Shown one piece after another: positions 38,186 to 52,669 of a stretch of 64,000 bases of DNA. Source of the DNA: Leptospira ainazelensis (lineage in GTDB: Bacteria; Spirochaetota; Leptospiria; Leptospirales; Leptospiraceae). Position 1 is the first letter of the stretch; each line of letters starts with the position of its first letter. The DNA is taken from NCBI RefSeq assembly GCF_016918785.1, contig NZ_JAFFPT010000079.1:372001-436000 (forward strand), read 5' to 3'. A program made the position numbers and the translations under genes. The notes below the pieces were generated by a model. The model did no database searches. It saw nothing but the letters and a program-made list of their open reading frames with translations, and was not told where the DNA came from.

Positions 38186-39565
38186 ATGAATATGCTTCAG
38201 AAACCCAAAATTTTGGTAGTTGAGGACGAAATCATCGTTGCTGTCAACCTAGGCCAAAAGCTAAAAAAATTGGGTTATGAACTCGTGGGAATCACTTCCT
38301 CCGGGGAAGAGGCCATCCAAAAGGCAGAAGAAAATCACCCCGACCTCGTCCTCATGGACATAAACATCGAAGGGAATCTCGACGGGATCGAAACGGCGGA
38401 AGTCCTTCGAAATCGTTTTCACACACCAGTTATCTATCTTACCGCTTACGCCGACGAGAACACGTTGGACCGGGCAAAAAAAACTCAACCTCTGGGTTAT
38501 ATCGTAAAACCCTTCGAGTCGGACCAACTTCGCTCCTCTATCGAAGTCGCGCTTTATAAAAATGAAATCGAACAGAGATCCAAACAGACGGAAGAAAAAC
38601 TCAAAGGCGCCCTCGATCAACTGGGAGCGGGAATCGTCACAACTGACGAAAACGGACTTCTCCTTTTTATGAATCCCGCTGCTGAAAAACTCACAGGTTG
38701 TAAATACGAAGATCATCTCGGAAAACCGGTGCAAGAAGTTTTGAATTTTAAGAACGGCCAGGGGGAAATTGCGGAGAATTTAGTGGATGAAGTGATTCAT
38801 TCCCGCCTTCCAAAAGAGAATGGAAATCTGATCTTAATCTCCAAGAACGGAAATCTTCAGGAAGTTCTTCTTCAGAGTTCTCCGATTTTAGGGATCGAAG
38901 AAAAACTCACGGGAACTTTTAACATTCTGAGGACCAAAGAACAGAATAGCACGGCCGGAGAAAAAGACACATATCTCAAAGAAATTCATCACAGAATCAA
39001 AAACAATCTCACGATCATTTCTTCGATTTTTAGTCTTAGATCCGGACAGACCAACGGAGAATCGAACGACGTCCTTCGGGAAAGTCAGAATCGTCTAAGA
39101 GCGGTCGCCCTTCTCCATGAAATTCTTTACGAAAGCAAAGACCTTTCTTCCATCAGCTTTGAACTCTACGTTAAAAAACTCACGGACGCACTTTTCGAAA
39201 TCTATCAAGTGGACAGAGAAAGAGTTCGTCTTGAATTGAATATTCAAGAATCCAAGGTAAAGGCCGAAACAGGAATGAACCTCGCTCTGATTATCAACGA
39301 GCTCATTACCAATTCTTTGAAGCACGGTCTTGCGGATTCCAAATCCGGTGCGATTCGAATTCAGTTCACGAGAGAGAATGATACGCTTCTCCTCGAAGTT
39401 TCCGATAACGGAAACGGACTTCCCGAAGAATCCCTTCGGAACAGAAACCCAAGCTCTTTGGGCCTTTCTTTGGTCGATTCTCTTGCGAAACAAATCGGCG
39501 GAAAAGTCGATCTTCTCAATCAGGAAGGGGCTTGCGTGAAACTCCGTTTTCCCGCTTCCCACTAA
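38186..39565 (+). CDS. Receiver-PAS-histidine kinase (HisKA_2/HWE type)
   Basis: A 459-residue signalling protein in three blocks. First is a receiver domain with acidic pair Glu13-Asp14, phosphoacceptor Asp58 in LVLMDINIEG, Thr in YLTAY and Lys in IVKPFES. A PAS domain follows near residues 145-265 (LGAGIVTTDENGLLLFMNPAAEKLTG). Then comes a HisKA_2-type kinase, with histidine motif LKEIHHRIKNNLTIISSIF, ATP-binding NELITNSLKHG and DNGNGLPEESL, and SLGLSLVDSLAKQIGG. Having the receiver first and no output domain suggests part of a phosphorelay. The input is unknown. ATG 38186 or M3 may serve. Confidence 0.93.
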   Translation: MNMLQKPKILVVEDEIIVAVNLGQKLKKLGYELVGITSSGEEAIQKAEENHPDLVLMDINIEGNLDGIETAEVLRNRFHTPVIYLTAYADENTLDRAKKTQPLGYIVKPFESDQLRSSIEVALYKNEIEQRSKQTEEKLKGALDQLGAGIVTTDENGLLLFMNPAAEKLTGCKYEDHLGKPVQEVLNFKNGQGEIAENLVDEVIHSRLPKENGNLILISKNGNLQEVLLQSSPILGIEEKLTGTFNILRTKEQNSTAGEKDTYLKEIHHRIKNNLTIISSIFSLRSGQTNGESNDVLRESQNRLRAVALLHEILYESKDLSSISFELYVKKLTDALFEIYQVDRERVRLELNIQESKVKAETGMNLALIINELITNSLKHGLADSKSGAIRIQFTRENDTLLLEVSDNGNGLPEESLRNRNPSSLGLSLVDSLAKQIGGKVDLLNQEGACVKLRFPASH

Positions 39566-40003
39566 AAAAAGTAGGAACTCTCACGTTTTTATCAGCTCCT
39601 TCGAATCCGGGGACCGCTCGTTCGTTCTCAAATGCTTTTCCCTGAAATGAAAAAGGGAGTTCCTATTCTCGTTTTAAAGTCAAACAAATCGATCGAAGCG
39701 GCTCATTCCCACAACAGCTTCTAATATCCGTAAAAGTAGGAACTCCCTTATTCTTTCTCAAAGTCCTTTCGAAAAAAATGCGGGAACTCCCGCGACTCCC
39801 CTCTTCCACAAAAGAATCCACCTGCCCCAGAAGTTCTTTCCATTCTTCCTTCGGATGCTGGTGTCGAATTTTATCCCAACTTATGATCATTTCCAATGCT
39901 CCATTCGATATTGAGAATCATTCTCATATTTTAAAAATTGTCCAGTATTTCTTGAATCCAGGAATGACTTGTAAGAATTTTTTTCGCTCCCAGACTGACC
40001 GAG
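39566..40003. other. Spacer with four palindrome copies
   Basis: Copies lie at 39571-39584 (GTAGGAACTCTCAC), 39655-39668 (GGGAGTTCCTATTC), 39733-39747 and 39780-39793 (GCGGGAACTCCCGC, perfect). The first is directly downstream of the kinase stop. No gene is seen. Confidence 0.65.
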
Positions 40004-40831
40004 ATGAAAACCAAATTCGAATTTTTTGAAATCGTCGAAAGACCGGAAGATAAAACCGCAATTCTCTATTTGAACCGTCCTGAAAAAAGGAACGCGATGA
40101 ACTGGCCTTTTTGGAGAGACCTTCCTGAAGTAATAGAAGAAATCGATTCCAATCCTCATATCCACGCCTTCATTATCGCAGCTCGAGGAAAATCTTTCTC
40201 CACAGGATTGGATCTGGATTCGTTCTTTCAACAGTTTGGAAGTTCGATCCAAGCTCCCCTGGGAGACGATCGCAGAAAATTCTTCGACCTCATCTTAAAG
40301 ATGCAAAAGGGAATCAATGCCGTCTATAATTCCTCCAAACCTTCGATCGCCGCCGTCCAAAAACACTGTATCGGCGGGGGATTGGATCTGATCTCCGCCT
40401 GCGATATTCGTTACGCAACCGTGGACGCTTCGATCTCGCTTCGGGAAGCCAAAGTAGCAATCGTCGCGGATATGGGTTCGATCAACCGTCTTCCGGCGAT
40501 CATCGGTCAAGGACATACAAGGGAGCTGGCTCTTACGGGAAAAGACATCGACGGACCCGAAGCTGAAAGAATCGGCCTCGTTACAAAGGTTTTTCAAACG
40601 GAAGAAGAGATGATGAATGTCGCATTAGCGACGGCAAAGGAAATCGCTGAGAATCCGAAGTTGGTGGTTTCCGGAATAAAAGACGTTATGCGTTATTCGG
40701 AGGGGAAATCTTTGGACGCGGGATTGAACTACGTGGCTCTTTGGAATTCGAGCTTTTTAGATTCCGCAGATTTCAGAGGAGCGCTGCAATCTTTCAAGGA
40801 ACGCAAACGCCCCCTCTACAATCAAAACTGA
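40004..40831 (+). CDS. Enoyl-CoA hydratase/isomerase family protein
   Basis: A 275-residue crotonase-fold protein. Oxyanion-hole motifs are FIIAARGKSFSTGLDLDSFF and AAVQKHCIGGGLDLISACDIRYA. Catalytic-region text ISLREAKVAIVADMGSINRLPAIIGQG matches the dienoyl-CoA isomerase (ECH1-like) group, whose Asp and Glu residues sit there. A role in fatty-acid beta-oxidation of unsaturated chains is likely. The nearby acyl-CoA dehydrogenase is about 28 kb away, so no operon link is seen. A start at ATG 40004 is taken. The 59-aa minus-strand gene begins directly after the stop. Confidence 0.88.
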   Translation: MKTKFEFFEIVERPEDKTAILYLNRPEKRNAMNWPFWRDLPEVIEEIDSNPHIHAFIIAARGKSFSTGLDLDSFFQQFGSSIQAPLGDDRRKFFDLILKMQKGINAVYNSSKPSIAAVQKHCIGGGLDLISACDIRYATVDASISLREAKVAIVADMGSINRLPAIIGQGHTRELALTGKDIDGPEAERIGLVTKVFQTEEEMMNVALATAKEIAENPKLVVSGIKDVMRYSEGKSLDAGLNYVALWNSSFLDSADFRGALQSFKERKRPLYNQN

Positions 40832-41011
40832 TTAAGCGTAAAGGTCCAAAATTCGTCTCTGTCCTTCTTCTTTCGAATTTTGGACTCCCGCCTCGACTGC
40901 GAGATTGAGCATTTTCCGATTCAGGTCGCTCTGTGCCTGAAATATTTCTCGGGGCAGATTGGCTACCCTCTCCAAAAGTAAACTCTGGTTGGCATTTCCG
41001 TTGATATTCAT
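40832..41011 (-). CDS. 59-residue small protein
   Basis: ATG at 41011 with AGAGGGAATTT directly before it, and a TAA that abuts the enoyl-CoA hydratase stop. The sequence starts MNINGNANQSLLLERVANLP and continues REIFQAQSDLNRKMLNLAVE, then AGVQNSKEEGQRRILDLYA. It is amphipathic and helical with no signal peptide. The spacing of hydrophobic and charged residues loosely recalls YjfB-type small proteins, but I am not confident of that. The ribosome site and good codon use make it likely to be real. Confidence 0.6.
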   Translation of the reverse strand: MNINGNANQSLLLERVANLPREIFQAQSDLNRKMLNLAVEAGVQNSKEEGQRRILDLYA

Positions 41012-41078
41012 AAATTCCCTCTTTATGAGAATTTGGGGTTTTTCTCTCTTTTTCCCCCAATTCTATTCTCGGTTGATA

Positions 41079-41112
<34 letters not shown>

Positions 41113-41125
41113 CCCTGTCCAAACT

Positions 41126-41974
<849 letters not shown>

Positions 41975-42437
41975 AGGGGAGAACTCTCTTCCGTTCCCAT
42001 AAATTCCATTCCGAAAGAAAAAAATCCGATCCGTGAAAAAGCCTATAAAATCCGCGTAATTTCCCCAGAGGGAGGCTGAAATGAAGAAACTTCGGGGTAT
42101 AATAGAAGACGATTTCGAAATCGAGACCTCCTAATAATTTACAAAAAATAAATTTTCGTCGTCCGTAGGAACGGCCGTCGATGGGCAGAAAGAAATTCTT
42201 GACTGTTTTATTTTTTCCGATTCTTTTAAAGGCTCTCTCTCAAGAATTCTTTTAATTCTAAACATAGGATCGGAAATGAGAACCTTTACCTTTTACCGTT
42301 TGATTCGATTCTTGTTCGGAATCAAAGTTTCAAAGAGGATTTTTAGAAAGGAAAAAATCGGAAATTTATTTAGAATCGATTTCATCGTCGAAAAAAGTCG
42401 TTTTGACAAAATGCGAAAGTTCGTTGATCGGAACACG
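41975..42437. other. Spacer before the HExxH gene
   Basis: About 460 bases. The HExxH gene's frame is open from 42276, but I place its start at 42438. The rest shows no gene. A TTGACTG box near 42198 is a possible -35 without a good -10. Confidence 0.35.
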
Positions 42438-43439
42438 ATGATCACAAACCTTTCAAGGAAGAGATTCTCCACTCAGCTTTTAATAGCGCTTCTTATATTC
42501 GGCGTTTTTCCTCTTTTCGCGGAATCTCTTTCTAAAGAACAGCTAAAACTCGTAGGTGTGGTTCATTCGATCATTGACGATTTGGACGACTTAGTTCTTA
42601 AAAAACAAAAAAGCGAAAGCGACGACGTTTATCTGCTTGTAAAGGAATCCATCACAAAGCTCAGAAGCGGAGTTTTGAGAGTGGGAATCCGAGAGGATAT
42701 GGATCGTGATATTTTCGGTTCGGCCGCTTTTTCCATCCGTTCCAAAGAAGAACCGGATCCGAGCATTTATCTCAGTCCCTATCTTTTAGAGCTCTACTCA
42801 ACTCATCCTTCCATCGTCCTATCGGCATTCGTTCACGAATGTCAGCATTCAAAAAGTTATTTTGACGATCCCGAACGTTTTGTGGATTTAGGTTCGACGA
42901 GCGCTCTCGAAAAATATCTTTACGAACTGGATTCTTACAATCGGGAATCTCAGTTTATTCTTAGATACTTAAAGAAGAATCCGAAATACAAACTCACACC
43001 CTTTGAAATTCTTCTTTCAACAAGTTTTGAAAAAGACAACTTAAACTATTTCTCATACGCCGCGCTCGGTCACGACATGTCTCTTGCGGCTTATCTCTAC
43101 AATGTATCCGGTTTTAAGCTGACTTATGAAGAGAAAATAAGGCTGATAGAGAAAACCCTCGATCAACTGCTCTCAACTCCCTTGGATAACAAATCGGATT
43201 CTTGGGATCAATATCAGCAAGTGGTTCCGATCTATTCTTTTCTTCAATTCGCCCCGCAGGCGATTCGAAACGTGGACACGGTTCACGATCGGATTGTGGA
43301 TCAGTCGAAATATGATCTACAAAAACAACACGCGGAATTATACGAAAGGTTACTCATTCTAGAAAAACGATTCGGCGATAATATACAAAAATATAGATAT
43401 TTGCAGAATACGCTCGATAAACTCAAACAGATAGAGTAG
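42438..43439 (+). CDS. Exported protein with HExxH zinc-peptidase-like motif
   Basis: A 333-residue protein with an N-terminal signal peptide (MITNLSRKRFSTQLLIALLIF..., cleavage near FAES at residue 28). The motif VHECQH (His133, Glu134, His137) fits HExxH of zinc metallopeptidases, and ELDSYNRESQF about 30 residues later offers a third ligand Glu. The Leu-rich C-terminal half is helical. ATG 42438 is chosen because it places a normal signal peptide at the start. An upstream frame from 42276 adds 54 residues with no signal. No family is recognised, so protease activity is inferred. Confidence 0.62.
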   Translation: MITNLSRKRFSTQLLIALLIFGVFPLFAESLSKEQLKLVGVVHSIIDDLDDLVLKKQKSESDDVYLLVKESITKLRSGVLRVGIREDMDRDIFGSAAFSIRSKEEPDPSIYLSPYLLELYSTHPSIVLSAFVHECQHSKSYFDDPERFVDLGSTSALEKYLYELDSYNRESQFILRYLKKNPKYKLTPFEILLSTSFEKDNLNYFSYAALGHDMSLAAYLYNVSGFKLTYEEKIRLIEKTLDQLLSTPLDNKSDSWDQYQQVVPIYSFLQFAPQAIRNVDTVHDRIVDQSKYDLQKQHAELYERLLILEKRFGDNIQKYRYLQNTLDKLKQIE

Positions 43440-43503
43440 CCATTCGGATAAGTTTTTTTTTAGAATAAAATACCGATCAACCAAACCACAGGAGACCAAT
43501 AGT

Positions 43504-44391
43504 ATGAAAAATAGAATCACCGTTGCGTTCTTGATACTCCTCTCCTTCGGTCTGTATTCACAACAGAGCGAAGAGGCGAATCAAATCGTAAAAAATTTAA
43601 AATACCAAACCGGTAAAATCGTCTTAGGCGATAACCTTGCCACCTTAACCGTCCCTCCTCACTTTCGATACATTGACGGAAAACAGAGCAAACTCGTTTT
43701 GGAAAAAGTTTGGGGAAATCCGCCCGGTTCCGAACCCCTCGGGATGTTATTCCTAAAAAATGAAACCCCGCTCAGCCAAAACTTTACGTTCGCAATCAGC
43801 ATAGGATTTTCGGAAGAAGGTTATATCAAAGACGACGACGCAAAGGATATGGACTACGAAGACCTCTTGGATGAAATGAAGGAGGATACTAAAGAATCCA
43901 ACGAAGAGAGAAAAAAAGAAGGTTATCAGACTGTAGAACTCGTCGGCTGGGCCTCTCCTCCGTTTTACGATGAGAAGACAAAAAAATTACACTGGGCGAA
44001 AACTCTCAAGTTCGAAGGAAGCGAAGTGGACACGCTCAATTACAATATTCGAATGTTGGGCAGAAAGGGAGTTTTGATCCTAAACGTCATCGCGGACATC
44101 GATAAACTTCCTCAAGTGAATCAAGAATTGGATGCGATCGTAAATTCTACCGAGTTTAACGATGGAAGCCGATACTCCGATTTTAATCCGGGATTGGACA
44201 CGGTCGCGGCTTATGGGATCGGCGGTTTGATCGCCGGAAAAGTTTTGGCAAAAGCTGGTTTATTCGCTCTTCTTCTAAAATTTTGGAAGGTGATCGCGAT
44301 AGCCGCGATCGGCGGTTTTAGCGTTCTCAAAAAATTCGTCTTTAGGGAGAAAACGACCCCTCCTCCGACTGACGACACGACAAATACATAA
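43504..44391 (+). CDS. DUF2167 family membrane protein
   Basis: A 295-residue exported protein: signal peptide at 1-20, then the DUF2167 domain with GYIKDDDAKDMDYEDLLDEMKEDT, YQTVELVGWASPPFYDEKTKKLHWAKTLKFEG and LNYNIRMLGRKGVLILNVIAD. A C-terminal segment at about 238-280 has two hydrophobic stretches, so the domain is probably anchored and faces the periplasm. Function unknown. The gene follows the HExxH gene by about 65 bases and may be in one transcript. Confidence 0.82.
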   Translation: MKNRITVAFLILLSFGLYSQQSEEANQIVKNLKYQTGKIVLGDNLATLTVPPHFRYIDGKQSKLVLEKVWGNPPGSEPLGMLFLKNETPLSQNFTFAISIGFSEEGYIKDDDAKDMDYEDLLDEMKEDTKESNEERKKEGYQTVELVGWASPPFYDEKTKKLHWAKTLKFEGSEVDTLNYNIRMLGRKGVLILNVIADIDKLPQVNQELDAIVNSTEFNDGSRYSDFNPGLDTVAAYGIGGLIAGKVLAKAGLFALLLKFWKVIAIAAIGGFSVLKKFVFREKTTPPPTDDTTNT

Positions 44392-44551
44392 TAAAAACAG
44401 CATATATTGTACAAAAGGTCGGAGTTTGAGTCGGCGAACACGGATTCGATAAAACAAAACTCCGATTTCTTTTCAGATTTTTGGATAAGCTCTTAGATTT
44501 TGTCTTCTATACACGCTTGACCGATTCTTAAAAAACTAACAGATCCTCGTT

Positions 44552-45880
<1,329 letters not shown>

Positions 45881-45923
45881 CTTGTTTTTAGTATCGGCTT
45901 TTAAAGCTTTGGAATGAGAGAAA

Positions 45924-46692
45924 TCAGTTTCTTTTGTGGGCTAAATGAAGAGAATATTCCATCCCCGGAATCGTCTCGGAAAGACCGTCCAGCCTATATT
46001 CCACGGTTTGAATGTCCGAAAAGTTTTCGAAAACGGTTTTTTCCAAAGCGATAAAAGTGGAATCCAAAAGCGCCATCTTCTTCCGAGCGATTTCCTTTTG
46101 TTTTTCTTCTTCTTTCATCTGTTGTTGCACATAGGTGTAATCGATTCTAAACTTCATTCCGGAAAGAATCTCCTGAAGAGTCGACTTTCTAAAATCAAGA
46201 ATCAGAGTATTTCCGTTTTTCCAGATCGCCTTCACCGCGTATTGAATCTCGGGTAAACGTTTTAGATTTTTATAATGTTCTCCCTTACCGGAAGCGAAAG
46301 CCTTGTCGAAATAGGAAGACTCGCTGATTTCTCCGATGAGAGTCATCGTCTTATGACGGAACTCGTCCTCTTCCAAAAGGACTTTTCTTCGAACCGGAAA
46401 AACCTGTCTTTCCCCGTCCGATCCGTAGATGGTGATCTCGGTTCTCGGGTCCCTGTTTCCGACTTCATAAAGGGAAAATGGAACGAGCGTGATAAACGGA
46501 TTGTGACCCGCGAGAATAAAGGAAGTGAAAAATAAAATGACTCCGATCCAAGCGTAAGTGAGAAACAAGGTTCTACGAGAAACCCCGTCTTCGGTCGCCG
46601 TACGGAACAACCAGAGATAACCGAGATTGATTTTTACTCCCGCGGTCTTGATCGCTTCCCATGCCGCGTCTCTGAGCGCGATTGCAGATTCT

Positions 46693-46712
<20 letters not shown>
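45924..46712 (-). CDS. GerMN-domain membrane protein
   Basis: A 262-residue protein with one membrane segment near residues 48-70. Its extracytoplasmic domain matches the GerMN fold in its line-up: ITIYGSDGERQVFPVRRKVLL, IQYAVKAIWKNGNTLILDFRKSTLQ and FENFSDIQTVEYRLDG. GerMN domains are associated with amidases and spore or wall proteins. It overlaps the N-acetylmuramoyl-L-alanine amidase gene by 20 bases, which supports a shared role at the cell wall. Start ATG 46712. Confidence 0.7.
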
Positions 46713-50191
<3,479 letters not shown>

Positions 50192-50220
50192 TCTCTGGAC
50201 CTAATGAAACGGGAAGGGAG

Positions 50221-50265
<45 letters not shown>

Positions 50266-50315
50266 AGAGAATCTTCTTGGAAGGATCTTTCCAAAATTCT
50301 TAAGAATCAAAACGT

Positions 50316-50783
50316 ATGAGCATCCAAAATAAAATCGAATCTCTGGGTTACAAACTTCCCCCTCCTCCGCAGGCAATCGCGGCCTACATTCCCGCAAATC
50401 AGAGCGGAAACCTCGTGTTTACTTCCGGTCAACTTCCCTTAAAAGACGGACAATTGATGCTCACTGGAAAATTGGGAGAAGGTCTTTCCATCGAAGACGT
50501 AAAAGAAGCTACGATCCAAGCCAGCCTAAACGCAATCGCCGCGGCTTCTGCGATCTGCGGAGGTCCTGACAAAATCGTAAGGATCGTGAAGATCGGAGTT
50601 TTTGTAGCTTGCGGTCCGAGTTTCACCGAACATCATCTCGTCGCAAACCACGGAAGCAATTTTCTTCTTTCAGTTTTCGGAGAAGAAGGACGTCACGCGC
50701 GCTTTGCCGTAGGAGTCCCTTCTCTTCCTTTGAATGCACCCGTCGAGATCGAGGTCACCTTCCAGGTAGCAGATGCTCCGTAA
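50316..50783 (+). CDS. RidA/YjgF family protein
   Basis: A 155-residue protein of the RidA superfamily, longer than the usual 125-130 because of an N-terminal extension. Signatures are AAYIPANQSGNLVFTSGQLPLKDGQ and a later VPSLPLNAPVEIEVTFQVA. The conserved Arg of true RidA enamine deaminases (often in the C-terminal 'RxxVxVxxLP' motif) is replaced here by GEEGRHARFAVGVPSLP. It belongs more to the chorismate-mutase-like subgroup. Activity unproven. The next gene overlaps by 11 bases. Confidence 0.85.
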   Translation: MSIQNKIESLGYKLPPPPQAIAAYIPANQSGNLVFTSGQLPLKDGQLMLTGKLGEGLSIEDVKEATIQASLNAIAAASAICGGPDKIVRIVKIGVFVACGPSFTEHHLVANHGSNFLLSVFGEEGRHARFAVGVPSLPLNAPVEIEVTFQVADAP

Positions 50784-51279
50784 TCTTTTGAGAGACATTC
50801 AATGGAGTGTGAGGTCGATTCCTCTTCTCGCGAGAGAATGGTTGACGTTCTATCTTTCCTTTACCGGTAGATTTACCGATTTTTGGAAGGAGAAGTCCGG
50901 AACCGAAAAAGTCCTTTTTGTCGCGGTGACGTTTCAACTTTTTTTCAGTCTTTCGACTTGGATCGAATACACGATCAATCTCGGTGGAGAAGAAACGGAA
51001 GGACTTCGTGTTTCGTCTAACTTTTACTTTATCATCCTTTCTGCGGGTGTTTTCTTTTTTGGTTCCTTCTGGAGATCGCATTGGTTGGGTTCTCTTCTTT
51101 TGAGCGTTCAATTTCTTCTCGGCTTAGGAACTCTTGCGGGAATCTTTTTTCCCGAAACTTTCTTCGTGAGTTTTTTGAGGGAAGAAGATTACGTTTTTAG
51201 TTGGAAGTTCTACGGTTTTTTGGGGGCTTGGGGTTTTACTTCGCTTCTTGCCTTGAATCAGTTTTTTCAGAAAGATTGA
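50773..51279 (+). CDS. Hypothetical membrane protein
   Basis: A 168-residue protein with about four hydrophobic segments (about 51-66, 82-100, 105-124, 144-160). Nothing recognisable as a family motif. It overlaps the RidA gene by 11 bases and should share its transcript. Function unknown. Confidence 0.6.
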   Translation: MLRNLLRDIQWSVRSIPLLAREWLTFYLSFTGRFTDFWKEKSGTEKVLFVAVTFQLFFSLSTWIEYTINLGGEETEGLRVSSNFYFIILSAGVFFFGSFWRSHWLGSLLLSVQFLLGLGTLAGIFFPETFFVSFLREEDYVFSWKFYGFLGAWGFTSLLALNQFFQKD

Positions 51280-51786
51280 AGTCTCAAAGGAAAGTAGGAT
51301 CTCCTATTTTTCTTGGATTTTCGAGTAAGAATCGCGGGGAGAAAGGGAAAGCCGGATCTTCGGAATTGCCCCTTTGTTTCTTCGAGACAAAGTAAAAGTA
51401 GGAACTCCCAAAATTTTGAATTTTCATCTTACGACTCGTCTTCCATAGGTAGAAACGCCGTATCCGTTGCCTCTTTGAGAACTAAAAAGTAGGATCTCCT
51501 CTAAAAAAGGAGTTCCTACGTCTTTATCTCCATTTACGAGCAAACAACTCTCTTTTTTATCCTTCCTCCAAAACCAAAATCTCCTAACCCAGGCTCACCT
51601 TTTTTCGAAAGGCAGGTTTCAGACGAATCCTCCGATCGTGAGAGTTCCCACAAAAAACCAGAAGAGACATAGCCTGCTGCAAGATAACGCCGCAAAAAGC
51701 GGATTCAAATTTAACAATTCTTCTTCAATTAATTATTTACAAATTCAAAATCAGATCCATCATCCGAATGCCATGGAGAAATAAAC
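51280..51786. other. Spacer with five palindrome copies
   Basis: Copies lie at 51294-51311 (GTAGGATCTCCTATTTTT), 51394-51410, a facing pair at 51489-51519, and 51639-51652 (GTGAGAGTTCCCAC). The pair (GTAGGATCTCCT ... AGGAGTTCCTAC) forms a hairpin with CTAAAAA between. No gene is seen. Confidence 0.65.
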
Positions 51787-51802
51787 ATGAAAAGGATAAT
51801 AT

Positions 51803-52612
51803 TTGTACTTTCTAATTTTCAATATTCTAATAGCACAATCTTCCAAAAATTCACAAACGGGGGCGGAGATTATAGAACGCTCCAACCAATTCATCGAACA
51901 ACTTTCCTACCCGATGCGCGAACGAGATCTTAAGCCGGATGGCGACATTGGAAAAACATTCGAAGATCTAAAAAAGGATTCGGAAACATTCTTAAAGGAA
52001 GCGAACTCCGACAAAAGCGCATTCAAAGAAGTTGAAAAGGTAAAAACAAAACTGCAACAAATCAAAGCGGAATACATTCGAAAAAGAGAACAAATCGCAT
52101 CCGAAGAATATAACTTCAAGCCGCGGTTCGGAATTTCCCCCGGAATCATGTATCTTTCCGGCCAAGGCAGAGGAGAATACATTTCAGGCGCAAGCGTAGA
52201 TTCTTTCGGATTTATTGTCGCAAACGAAAAGCTTCGAAATATCACTCGTTTGTTTCCAACAGTGACCGGCTACTGGTCTCCGGAAAGGGTAAGTCCGTTC
52301 TTTCTTGGAGTCACAGTCGGACTGAACGAAGGAAAAAACTCAGGTTTGGGTTATTCGCTTGCTTACGGGTTTACGTTAGGAGTCGTTTTGTCCGGTAACG
52401 TTCACTTCGGAGTTTTTTACGGTCAAATCTTCGATCCTTCCGTTCGTAAACTTCCCTCCTATCTTCACTTGAGTCAGCCCTATCCGAGCTATTTACTCGG
52501 GCCGGAAGCTAAAGCATCCTATCAATACGCCGGTTTTTCCGTTCCCACGGAGGCGGTAAATGGAATTTACAATGCGTTTGGAATTGTCATCAGTATTTCT
52601 GTCGGAAAATAA
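51803..52612 (+). CDS. Hypothetical outer-membrane barrel-like protein, TTG start
   Basis: A 269-residue protein with a short hydrophobic N-terminus (MYFLIFNILIAQ), a helical, charged stretch (about 20-95) and a C-terminal half rich in aromatic and Gly strands (GISPGIMYLSGQGRGEYISG, FFLGVTVGLNEGKNSGLGYSLAYGFTLG). It ends IVISISVGK, suggesting a small beta-barrel. AAGGA at 51792-51796 sits six bases before a TTG at 51803. An ATG at 51787 is in another frame and its frame ends after about 50 codons, so either TTG is the true start or a one-base shift separates MKRII from the rest. Function unknown. Confidence 0.55.
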   Translation: MYFLIFNILIAQSSKNSQTGAEIIERSNQFIEQLSYPMRERDLKPDGDIGKTFEDLKKDSETFLKEANSDKSAFKEVEKVKTKLQQIKAEYIRKREQIASEEYNFKPRFGISPGIMYLSGQGRGEYISGASVDSFGFIVANEKLRNITRLFPTVTGYWSPERVSPFFLGVTVGLNEGKNSGLGYSLAYGFTLGVVLSGNVHFGVFYGQIFDPSVRKLPSYLHLSQPYPSYLLGPEAKASYQYAGFSVPTEAVNGIYNAFGIVISISVGK

Positions 52613-52669
52613 AAAGGGACATCCAAAAGACCAATCCGTTAAACGTTCGAAAAATCGACTTGTAAAACA

